Source: an uncultured Bacteroidota bacterium (GTDB taxonomy: Bacteria > Bacteroidota > Bacteroidia > Bacteroidales > P3). Taken from it: DNA of 64,000 nucleotides. The stretch covers positions 1 through 64,000 of the forward strand of contig CACYIK010000014.1 in the NCBI GenBank assembly GCA_902774395.1, written 5' to 3'. This document shows, piece after piece, positions 33,739-40,781 of this stretch; the stretch's first letter is position 1; the number at the start of each line of letters is the position of its first letter. The position numbers were made by a program, and so were the translations under genes. The notes beneath the pieces are model-generated. The model was not told the DNA's origin and searched no databases. It was given only the letters and a program-made list of their open reading frames with translations.

Positions 33739-33763
33739 AGAGAGGTCGAAAACCTCTCTTTTT
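33739..33763 (+). terminator. Intrinsic-terminator-like hairpin in the rimP leader
   Basis: AGAGAGGT (33739-33746) pairs perfectly with ACCTCTCT (33752-33759) around CGAAA and is followed by TTTT. It starts within a few bases of the predicted transcription start and ends 8 bp before the rimP ATG. It could attenuate the operon, or stabilise the mRNA 5' end. Confidence 0.6.
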
Positions 33764-33770
33764 GTTAGTT

Positions 33771-34211
33771 ATGATAGAGAAAATCAAGATATTAGAGCTG
33801 GTAAACAGCGCACTGGAAGGCAGCGAGAAATTCCTCGTGAGCCTCAAAATCACGCCTGACAACCGCATCTTTGTCGACATCGACGGCGACAACGGCGTCA
33901 ACATCGACGACTGTATCGAATTGAGCCGTGCCATCGAAAGCCAGCTGGACCGCGACGCCGAGGACTTTGAGCTCAACGTCTCCTCCGCCGGCGCCGACCA
34001 GCCGCTGAAACTAGTCCGCCAATACCGCAAGAACGTGGGTCGCGACCTCGAGGTGGTCACCCTCGACGGCGAACGCGCCGAGGGCACCCTTGAAGACGCC
34101 AGCGACGACGGCATCGTCATCCGCACCCCCGGCACCAAGAAACAGCCCGCCGAGACGCTCCGCTTCGCCTACAAGGACATCAAGAGCGCCCGCGTGGCAA
34201 TAAAGTTCTAG
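33771..34211 (+). CDS. rimP: Ribosome maturation factor RimP
   Basis: 146 residues, needed for 30S subunit maturation. Recognisable blocks are VDIDGDNGVNIDDCIELSRAI and the ELNVSSAGADQPLKLVRQYRKN segment, followed by the C-terminal SH3-like domain (LEVVTLDGERAEGTLED). The ATG at 33771 follows the leader hairpin. The longer frame from 33699 begins in the promoter and is rejected. nusA follows in the conserved rimP-nusA-infB order. Confidence 0.92.
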   Translation: MIEKIKILELVNSALEGSEKFLVSLKITPDNRIFVDIDGDNGVNIDDCIELSRAIESQLDRDAEDFELNVSSAGADQPLKLVRQYRKNVGRDLEVVTLDGERAEGTLEDASDDGIVIRTPGTKKQPAETLRFAYKDIKSARVAIKF

Positions 34212-34266
34212 GAAAACCTAGGATTGCCCAGGAATGCCTAGGAGCACCTAGGAAAGCCTAGAAAAA
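34206..34266 (+). repeat. CCTAGG-type repeat between rimP and nusA
   Basis: Units cctaggattgc, ccaggaatg, cctaggagca, cctaggaaag and cctag follow one another after the rimP stop. It is a sister of the array after frr (26934-26976). Confidence 0.6.
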
Positions 34267-34298
34267 AAAAGAAACAAAGAAAACAAATAATAACAGCA

Positions 34299-35534
34299 AT
34301 GAAGACCTTAGACTTGAGTGGTTCCTTTCAGGAATTCAAGGAATTTAAGAACATCGACCGCGAAACGCTGATGCGCATCCTCGAAGAGGTATTCCGCACC
34401 GCCCTGGCCAAACGCTACGGCTCGGAAGACAATTTCGACATCATCGTCAACATCGACAAGGGTGACCTCGAAATCTTCCGCAACCGTACCATCGTCGAAG
34501 ACGGTGCCGTGGAGGACGACAGCCGCGAGATTGCGTTGAGCGACGCTCAGAAGATTGAATCGGACTTCGAGGTCGGAGAGGAGTGCTCCGAGCCCATCCT
34601 CATGACCGACTTCGGCCGCCGCGAGATTCTCAGCATCCGCCAAAATCTTGTCAGCAAGATTCAGGACTACGAGAAGAGCCTTATCTTCCAGAAATACAAG
34701 GAGAAAGTCGGCGAGATCATCGTCGGCGAGGTCTACCAGCCCTGGAACAAGGAGGTACTCATCCTCGACGAGGAGAAGATCGAGTTGGTGCTGCCCAAGA
34801 GCGAGCAGATTCCGGCCGACCACTTCCGCAAAGGCGACACCGTACGTGCCGTGGTGCTGAAGGTGGAGATGAAGAACAACAACCCCGTCATCATCCTCAG
34901 CCGTACTAGTCCCATCTTCCTTGAGCGCCTGCTCGAGGCCGAGGTGCCGGAAATCTACGATGGCCTCATCACCATCAAGAACATCGTCCGCCAGCCCGGC
35001 GAGCGCGCCAAGGTGGCCGTCGAGAGCTACGACGACCGCATCGACCCCGTGGGAAGCTGCGTGGGTGTCAAGGGTGGTCGTATCCACGGCATCGTCCGCG
35101 AGCTCCGCAACGAGAACATCGACGTCATCAACTATACCACCCGCGTGGATCTCATGATCCAGCGCGCCCTCTCCCCCGCCAAGGTCAGCAACATCAAGAT
35201 CAACGAGGAGAACAAAACCGCCGAGGTCTTCATGCAGCCCGACCAGGTCAGCCTGGCCATCGGCAAGGGCGGCTACAACATCAAACTGGCCTCCAAGCTC
35301 GTCGGCTACGAGATCGAGGTCTACCGCGACACCGACGAGGACTACGACGATGTGGCACTCGTGGAATTCAACGACGAAATCGACCAGTGGATCATTGACG
35401 AGCTCATCAAGATTGGCTGCGACACCGCCAAGAGCGTGCTCGCGCTGCCTAAGGAAGAACTCATGACCCGCACCGACCTCGAAGAAGAGACCATCGACCA
35501 CGTCATTGAGGTGTTACAATCGGAGTTTGAATAA
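34299..35534 (+). CDS. nusA: Transcription termination/antitermination factor NusA
   Basis: 411 residues: the N-terminal RNA-polymerase-binding domain (to about 125), an S1 domain (about 130-200, VGEIIVGEVYQPWNKEVLIL) and two KH domains (VGSCVGVKGGRIHGIVREL near 250; QVSLAIGKGGYNIKLASKL near 320), then a short acidic tail. It has no long acidic repeats like E. coli NusA. It modulates pausing and hairpin termination, which is relevant to the hairpin in this operon's leader. Confidence 0.95.
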   Translation: MKTLDLSGSFQEFKEFKNIDRETLMRILEEVFRTALAKRYGSEDNFDIIVNIDKGDLEIFRNRTIVEDGAVEDDSREIALSDAQKIESDFEVGEECSEPILMTDFGRREILSIRQNLVSKIQDYEKSLIFQKYKEKVGEIIVGEVYQPWNKEVLILDEEKIELVLPKSEQIPADHFRKGDTVRAVVLKVEMKNNNPVIILSRTSPIFLERLLEAEVPEIYDGLITIKNIVRQPGERAKVAVESYDDRIDPVGSCVGVKGGRIHGIVRELRNENIDVINYTTRVDLMIQRALSPAKVSNIKINEENKTAEVFMQPDQVSLAIGKGGYNIKLASKLVGYEIEVYRDTDEDYDDVALVEFNDEIDQWIIDELIKIGCDTAKSVLALPKEELMTRTDLEEETIDHVIEVLQSEFE

Positions 35535-35576
35535 AACAAAGCTGAAAAGATAAAAAGTTGAAAAGATAAAAAGTTG

Positions 35577-35696
35577 CAGAACCTTTTAATCTTTCAGCGA
35601 CCAAAGGGAGCGCAACCTTTAAACTTTTAAACCGTTCAGAACCTTTTAATCTTTCAGCGACCAAAGGGAGCGCAACCTTTAAACTTTTAAACCGTT
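35577..35696 (+). repeat. Perfect 60-bp tandem duplication between nusA and infB
   Basis: 35577-35636 and 35637-35696 are identical. Each copy holds cagaaccttttaatctttca, gcgaccaaagggagcgcaac and ctttaaacttttaaaccgtt. A simpler gataaaaagttgaaaa repeat precedes it. The unit is itself built from complementary ttaaaaggtt/aaccttttaa motifs with a GC insert. There is no coding capacity. Confidence 0.85.
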
Positions 35697-35717
35697 AAAA
35701 AGAAAGGACTCGACAAT

Positions 35718-38621
35718 ATGGCAAGTTTCAGACTGACAAAAGTAGCCAAGGATTTCAACGTGGGCATTCAGACCCTCGTGGAACACCTGGCCAAGAAGGG
35801 GCATCAGGTGGACGCCAACCCCAACACGAAGATTAGCGAGGAGCAGTATGAACTGCTGGCCACGGCTTTCCAAGGCGAACGCAAAGTGAAAGAGGAAGCC
35901 GATAAAATTGAGCTGATGACCACTGGCAGCAACCAGGTGGTGGAGCTTGCCCCGAAGGAGGAAGCCGAGAACGAACATGAGGAGGTGATCATCAAGAACT
36001 ACACCCCCATCAAGAGCCAGGCCGAACCCGAGCCCAAAGCCGAGCCCGAACCTGAACCTGAACCCGAGCCCGAGCCCGAGGTGGCAGAGCCCGCTGAAGT
36101 CGCAGAGAGCAAAGAAGAAGCTCCCGAGCCCGTCGAGGAGCACGAACCCGAGCCCGAGGCTCCCGCCGTACAGCAGGACCCCAACAGCCCCTTCAAAGTG
36201 GTGGGTACCGTGGACCTCAGCGCCCTCAACCAGCGCATGCGTCCCGAGAAAAAGAAAAAAGCCAAGAAAGGCGAGAAAAACGAGCCTGCCGTGGCACCGG
36301 CTGCCGCCGCCAAACCCAAAGCGGAGAAAGTCGAAGCGCCCAAACCAGAACCACAGCCCGCTCCCGAGCCCGAAGTGGTCGAAACACCCAAGCCCGTCGA
36401 GCCTGCCAAGCCCGAGCCCGAATTCATCCAGACCCAATACACCAAACTCGAAGGCCCGAAGGTGCTGGACAAGATTGACCTCAGTCAGTTCAGCAAGGAC
36501 GGCGCCGACACCCCCGGCAGCAAACGCAAACGCAAACACACCAAAAAGGACGCCGTCAGCGCCCAGGAGGTGAAGAAGATTGGCGCCGAGGTGGCCAAGA
36601 AGGAGAGCAAGGAGAAGGAGAAAGCCAAGAAGGAGAGCCAGCGTCTGGCTGCCCAGCAGCAACAGGTTCCTGGCAAGAAGAAGAAAAAGAAAGAGGAGAA
36701 GAAACCCGTCGAGATCGACGACAACGAGATCGAGAAGCAGATACGCGACACCCTCGCCCGCCTCTCCCCCATGGGCAAGAGTAAGACCTCCAAGCACAAC
36801 CGCGAGAAGCGCCAGAAGGTGCACGCCCAGATGGAGGAGGAGATGATGCACGAGATGGAGCAGCAGAACGTGCTGCAGGTGACCGAATTCGTTACCGCCA
36901 ACGAGCTGGCCACCATGATGAACGTGCCGGTGACCAAGATTATTGCCACCTGCATGAGCGTCGGCATCTTCGTGAGCATCAACCAGCGCCTCGACGCCGA
37001 GACCATCAAACTCATCGCCGACGAGTTCGGCTTCGAGGTCAACTTCGCCTCCGAGGATGTGGTCAACACCATCCACAAGATCGAAGAAGAGGACAAGCCC
37101 GAGGACCTCGTGCCGCGCAACCCCATCATCACCGTCATGGGTCACGTCGACCACGGTAAGACCTCGCTGCTCGACTATATCCGCAAGACCAACGTCATCG
37201 CCGGCGAGGCGGGCGGCATCACCCAGCACATCGGTGCCTACGAGGTGCAGACGGCCGACGGCCGCAAGATCACCTTCCTCGACACCCCCGGTCACGAGGC
37301 CTTCACCGCCATGCGTGCCCGCGGTGCCAAGATGACCGATATCGCCATCATCGTCATCGCCGCCGACGACAAGATTATGCCACAGACCATCGAGGCTATC
37401 AACCACGCCCAGTCGGCCGGTGTGCCCATCGTCTTCGCCATCAACAAGATTGATAAACCCGGTGCCGACCCCGACCGCATCAAGACCGAGTTGGCCAACA
37501 TGAACCTCCTCGTCGAGGAATGGGGCGGTAAATACCAGAGCCAAGACATCAGCGCCAAGAAGGGTATCGGCGTCGAGGAACTGCTCGAGAAAGTCATCCT
37601 TCAGGCCGATATCATGGAACTGAAGGGCAACCCCAACAAGCGCGCCAAGGGCGTCGTCATCGAGAGCGCCCTCGACAAGGGCCGTGGCTATGTGGCCAAA
37701 CTGCTCGTGCAGGAAGGCACCATGCGCAAGGGCGACCCCATCGTGGCCGGTGCCATTGCAGGCCGCGTGCGTGCTATGTACAACGAGCGTAACCAGGAGG
37801 TCATGTCCGCCGGTCCCTCGCAGCCCGTGCTGCTCCTCGGCCTCACCGGTGCCTGCCAGGCTGGCGACACCTTCAACATTATGGAGAACGAGAAGGAAGC
37901 CAAGGATATCGCCGCCAAGCGCACCCAGCTACAGCGTGAGCAGGGCATCCGCACGCAGACCCACCTCACCCTCGAGGAAATCGGCCGCCGCCGCGCCCTC
38001 GGCAACTTCAAGGAGCTCAACATCATCGTCAAAGGCGATGTGGACGGCTCCGTGGAAGCCCTCAGCGACTCGCTGCTCAAGCTCAGCAACGAAGAGGTGC
38101 AGGTCAACGTCATCCACAAGGGTGTGGGCCAGATCTCAGAGAACGACGTCACGCTGGCCATGGCCTCCGACGCCATCATCGTCGGCTTCCAGGTGCGTCC
38201 CTCTGTGGGCGCCCGCAAGATGGCCGAGACCGAGCATATCGACATCCGCCTCTACAGCATCATCTACGATGCCATCAACGAGCTCAAGGATGCTATCGAG
38301 GGCATGCTCGCCCCCGAGACGCAGGAGAAGATCGTGGCCAACCTCGAGATCCGCGAGACCTTCAAGATCAGCAAGGTCGGCACCATCGCCGGCTGTATGT
38401 GCCTCGACGGCAAGATCAACCGTCAGAGCAACATCCGCATCATCCGCGACGGTATCGTGGTCTACACCGGCAAGCTCGCCTCCCTCAAACGCTTCAAAGA
38501 CGACGTCAAGGAGGTTGTCAGTGGCCAGGACTGCGGCTTGAACATCGAAAACTACAACGACATCAAGGTCGGCGACATCGTCGAAGCCTACGAAGTCATC
38601 GAAATAAAGCGTAAGCTTTGA
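35718..38621 (+). CDS. infB: Translation initiation factor IF-2
   Basis: 967 residues. It delivers initiator tRNA and promotes subunit joining as a GTPase. Residues 1-60 hold the N-terminal IF2 helical domain. A long linker is rich in Glu-Pro ([14 protein letters not shown] near 100-118), Lys and Glu. The G domain begins near 472 with [16 protein letters not shown] (G1), then DTPGHEAF (G3) and NKIDKPGAD (G4). Domains II-IV follow to the C-terminal fMet-tRNA-binding part ([16 protein letters not shown]). The large antisense ORF over the linker is a codon-bias shadow. Confidence 0.96.
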   Translation: MASFRLTKVAKDFNVGIQTLVEHLAKKGHQVDANPNTKISEEQYELLATAFQGERKVKEEADKIELMTTGSNQVVELAPKEEAENEHEEVIIKNYTPIKSQAEPEPKAEPEPEPEPEPEPEVAEPAEVAESKEEAPEPVEEHEPEPEAPAVQQDPNSPFKVVGTVDLSALNQRMRPEKKKKAKKGEKNEPAVAPAAAAKPKAEKVEAPKPEPQPAPEPEVVETPKPVEPAKPEPEFIQTQYTKLEGPKVLDKIDLSQFSKDGADTPGSKRKRKHTKKDAVSAQEVKKIGAEVAKKESKEKEKAKKESQRLAAQQQQVPGKKKKKKEEKKPVEIDDNEIEKQIRDTLARLSPMGKSKTSKHNREKRQKVHAQMEEEMMHEMEQQNVLQVTEFVTANELATMMNVPVTKIIATCMSVGIFVSINQRLDAETIKLIADEFGFEVNFASEDVVNTIHKIEEEDKPEDLVPRNPIITVMGHVDHGKTSLLDYIRKTNVIAGEAGGITQHIGAYEVQTADGRKITFLDTPGHEAFTAMRARGAKMTDIAIIVIAADDKIMPQTIEAINHAQSAGVPIVFAINKIDKPGADPDRIKTELANMNLLVEEWGGKYQSQDISAKKGIGVEELLEKVILQADIMELKGNPNKRAKGVVIESALDKGRGYVAKLLVQEGTMRKGDPIVAGAIAGRVRAMYNERNQEVMSAGPSQPVLLLGLTGACQAGDTFNIMENEKEAKDIAAKRTQLQREQGIRTQTHLTLEEIGRRRALGNFKELNIIVKGDVDGSVEALSDSLLKLSNEEVQVNVIHKGVGQISENDVTLAMASDAIIVGFQVRPSVGARKMAETEHIDIRLYSIIYDAINELKDAIEGMLAPETQEKIVANLEIRETFKISKVGTIAGCMCLDGKINRQSNIRIIRDGIVVYTGKLASLKRFKDDVKEVVSGQDCGLNIENYNDIKVGDIVEAYEVIEIKRKL

Positions 38622-38784
38622 ATGTGTTAATGTGGGAATTTGTTAATTCGTGAATCAATTAAGAATGTGTTAATGTGGGAATTTGTTAATTTGTGAATCA
38701 ATTAAGAATGTGTTAATGTGGAAATTTGTTAATTCGTGAATCAATAAGGATGCGTGAATTTGTTAATTCGTTAGTCTTTGAATC
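38621..38784 (+). repeat. 43-bp tandem repeat after infB
   Basis: Three copies with a 43-bp period begin at 38621, 38664 and 38707 (each aatgtgttaatgtgggaatt then tgttaattcgtgaatcaatt), and a degenerate fourth runs to about 38783. A related set in the opposite sense (ctaacacattaaca, ttcaaaaagactaac) fills 39145-39240. Units are near-identical and touch one another, so this is not a CRISPR array. Confidence 0.85.
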
Positions 38785-39147
38785 ATGAGGGCAGAAGGAG
38801 CGTTATATGACAAGAGTAAGGCGTTTGCGCTGGGTGTGATTGCCTTGTGCAACGAATTGCGTGAGAAAGGTGAATATGTCATGTCCAAGCAGATTCTCAA
38901 ATCAGGCACAAGCATTGGAGCAAACTACTGCGAAGCTGTCTGTGCCGAGAGTCCACAAGACTTTATTCACAAAGTGTCCATCTCCCTCAAAGAAGCAAAT
39001 GAGACATATTTCTGGCTCGACCTTTTACATGACAGTAAATACCTTGATGATGAACGGTATAACCAAATGAAAGCACAGGTAGAAGAACTATACAAAATGC
39101 TCAACGCCTCAGCAATAACCGTCAAACAAAGGCTCAAGAAAGACTAA
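38785..39147 (+). CDS. Four-helix-bundle protein (23S rRNA intervening-sequence family)
   Basis: 120 residues. It matches the small family first found inside 23S rRNA intervening sequences and now seen as free-standing genes: FALGVIALCNELREKGEYVM, SKQILKSGTSIGANYCEAVC, SPQDFIHKVSISLKEANETY, FWLDLLHDSKYLDDERYNQM. It folds as a four-helix bundle and the function is unknown. Here it sits between two blocks of related tandem repeats and not in an rRNA gene. Confidence 0.88.
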   Translation: MRAEGALYDKSKAFALGVIALCNELREKGEYVMSKQILKSGTSIGANYCEAVCAESPQDFIHKVSISLKEANETYFWLDLLHDSKYLDDERYNQMKAQVEELYKMLNASAITVKQRLKKD

Positions 39148-39245
39148 CACATTCAAAAAGACTAACAAATTTACATGTTAACGAATTGACGAATTTAAAA
39201 AGACTAACACATTAACATATTTACAAATTAACACATTCAAAACCT
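39148..39245. repeat. Inverted relatives of the 43-bp repeat
   Basis: Short units of actaacacattaaca, atttacaaatta and ttcaaaaagactaac, complementary in kind to the units at 38621-38784, so the four-helix-bundle gene is framed by inverted repeat blocks. Confidence 0.5.
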
Positions 39246-39317
39246 GCCTCCTTAGTTCAACGGATAGAATAGAGGTTTCCTAAACCTTAGATGAGGGTTC
39301 GATTCCCCCAGGGGGTA
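39246..39317 (+). tRNA. tRNA-Arg (anticodon CCT)
   Basis: Acceptor GCCTCCT (39246-39252) pairs with AGGGGGT (39310-39316), with G-T wobbles. The D arm is GTTC...GAAT, the anticodon stem AGGT/ACCT surrounds TTCCTAA, and the T loop TTCGATT is flanked by GAGGG/CCCCC (one mismatch). CCA is not encoded. The anticodon CCT reads AGG codons. Confidence 0.88.
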
Positions 39318-39320
39318 CAA

Positions 39321-39348
39321 AAGCACCGCAAGTAGCGGTGCTTTTTTT
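39321..39348 (+). terminator. Terminator after tRNA-Arg
   Basis: AGCACCGC pairs with GCGGTGCT around AAGTA and is followed by seven T. Confidence 0.9.
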
Positions 39349-39695
39349 GCCCATCGTAGTCTCTACCTCCCATATATTATTATACCGTAGGTATAATAAC
39401 ACCTTCTATCATACCCAAACACTTCGTCTCTCCATCACCATACCATCCCTATATCAACCCTATACCATCTCTATACCAACTCTATGGTGACAAGTGGGTG
39501 CCCCCAGTGTACCGCCTATGTACCTCCGGTGTTCCTTCGACCATCCTATACCCTAGGCCTATCTTTCCCACGCTCTACCCTTATCCGCCGGATGTGCCAA
39601 GGGTATGGCTGAACCTTGGGTACAGCCTGTCTGCAGTATAGCGGCGGCGCAATAAAACCAGCCTTCCGACGTTATAATCCCAAAGACAAACACTT
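39349..39695. other. Gene-free stretch with a perfect palindrome
   Basis: I find no gene in these roughly 350 bp. TTATTATACC-GTA-GGTATAATAA (39377-39399) is a perfect inverted repeat with 10-bp arms and a 3-bp centre, the shape of a dimeric repressor site. Loose ctataccatc/ctatatcaacc repeats and a few GC-rich short inverted repeats follow. Confidence 0.5.
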
Positions 39696-40358
39696 ATGGC
39701 AAGGAAACAAGGCGATGCCGAGAGCGGCAAACTCGGCAACAAGATATACTACACCTGGCACGGGCGCCAATGCGAGCGCTCCATGCCCACCTCTGTGGCC
39801 AATCCGCGAACCGAAGCGCAGCAGGCCCACCGCAGCAACTTTGCGATGATATCCAAGCTCTCTTCATATATGAAGGAGGCCCACCTCATAGGCCTCCACT
39901 GGCATGCCATCAGGGAGCACAACAGCACCTACGCCATCTTCCGCAACCTCAACAAAGACTGCTTCACCCCCGACGGCGAGATCGACCTTTCGCGCGTCAT
40001 CGTCAGTCGCGGCTCGGTGGAGCGAGTAGAAATCACTTCGGCCTCCATCGACGACAATGTAATTACTGTCACTTTCGACAGCCGTGCCTACGGCGGCCGT
40101 GCCACCGACGAGTTCTACCTCTTTATATATTGTCCCGCCTTCTGCACCGGTCGTCTCGCCACCCCCGTCCTCCGCTCAGCCAGCCTCGTCACCGCTGTCC
40201 TCCCTTCCGAATGGCTCCAACCCACCGAACTCACACAGGCAGATACTAACACATTAACGCACTCCCACACTAACGCATTCCCACTTCACTTCTACGCCTT
40301 CCTCCGCTCCACCCGCGGCCGCACCTCCGACACCATCCACCTTTCGTTACACATCTGA
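39696..40358 (+). CDS. DUF6266-like protein
   Basis: 220 residues without a signal peptide. The start MARKQGDAESGKLGNKIYYT, then WHGRQCERSMPTSVANPRTE, AQQAHRSNFAMISKLSSYMK resembles, from memory, the DUF6266 family (SGKLGN...RxxPxxVxNPRTxAQxxHR). That family is common in Bacteroidetes and of unknown function. Residues about 185-197 (NTLTHSHTNAFPL) are encoded by actaacacatt/acgcattccc repeats like those near 39150-39240 and look inserted. It is a lone gene. Confidence 0.65.
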   Translation: MARKQGDAESGKLGNKIYYTWHGRQCERSMPTSVANPRTEAQQAHRSNFAMISKLSSYMKEAHLIGLHWHAIREHNSTYAIFRNLNKDCFTPDGEIDLSRVIVSRGSVERVEITSASIDDNVITVTFDSRAYGGRATDEFYLFIYCPAFCTGRLATPVLRSASLVTAVLPSEWLQPTELTQADTNTLTHSHTNAFPLHFYAFLRSTRGRTSDTIHLSLHI

Positions 40359-40469
40359 ACGCCTCCCTCGCGGGTAAGTTCCAATAAGAAACGCAACTTA
40401 TTAAGAGAAAACGAAGGTTGAAAAAAAGAGTTTTTCCTTGCAAATGATCCACCATATTGCTACCGTCGT

Positions 40470-40500
40470 TTGGTAGAACGGGAAAAAAATTGTATATTTG
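40470..40500 (+). promoter_or_regulatory. Promoter of the structured ncRNA
   Basis: TTG (40470-40472), a 20-bp spacer and TATATTTG (40493-40500). A start near 40507 leaves no ORF before the terminator at 40724-40755, so the first product is an RNA. Confidence 0.68.
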
Positions 40501-40506
40501 CAGGTG

Positions 40507-40755
40507 TAAATATAATAGAATAAAAAACGTATTAATAAGAAAAACAGAGTAATATAAGAGTAGAACATCCTTGATTAGGCTGAGATACCAGAATTAGGAC
40601 CTCTTGTAACACATCAGTCAGACAAGGCGACGGGTGTTCACGCTCCAGATAAAGAAATGGGCGTGAGCGAGAGTTGTGTCTGATGTGGGTAGTCCTAAAC
40701 CCTGGTATCGTCAACCCCACCACGCCCTCTTTTAAGAAACGAAGAGGGCTTTTTT
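40507..40755 (+). ncRNA. Structured RNA of about 250 nt, candidate 6S RNA
   Basis: It has its own promoter and terminator and no ORF. A long, interrupted hairpin is readable: GATACCAG (40584-40591) with CTGGTATC (40702-40709); TAGGAC (40595-40600) with GTCCTA (40692-40697); CACATCAG (40610-40617) with CTGATGTG (40680-40687); GTTCACGC (40636-40643) with GCGTGAGC (40661-40668). A rod of stacked helices and internal loops at this size is the shape of 6S RNA, which mimics an open promoter to hold RNA polymerase. I recall a conserved Bacteroidales-1 RNA with 6S-like features. Identity is inference; structure is seen. Confidence 0.6.
40724..40755 (+). terminator. Terminator of the structured RNA
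   Basis: GCCCTCTT (40724-40731) pairs with AAGAGGGC (40742-40749), followed by six T. Readthrough would enter the AIPR gene 27 bp further on. Confidence 0.85.
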
Positions 40756-40781
40756 GTGCCCATCTGAAAATAGTTGCAAGG

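Noticed and set aside
34308..35501. Minus-strand ORF of 397 codons opposite nusA
   Set aside because: Shadow of nusA with the same low-complexity composition.
35679..37544. Minus-strand ORF of 621 codons opposite infB
   Set aside because: The antisense of the Glu/Pro/Lys-rich linker and G domain gives a Leu/Gly/Phe-rich shadow. infB is certain.
38621..38784. Possible CRISPR array
   Set aside because: Units are adjacent and near-identical with no unique spacers, and no cas genes are present.
39246..39317. tRNA-Arg as integration site of the defence island
   Set aside because: I found no repeat of the tRNA 3' end near the right border of the island and no integrase gene in the window.
40507..40755. 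RNA antitoxin of a type III toxin system next to the AIPR gene
   Set aside because: The RNA has no short tandem repeats of the ToxI type and the AIPR protein is not of the ToxN fold; a rod-like 6S-type RNA fits better.
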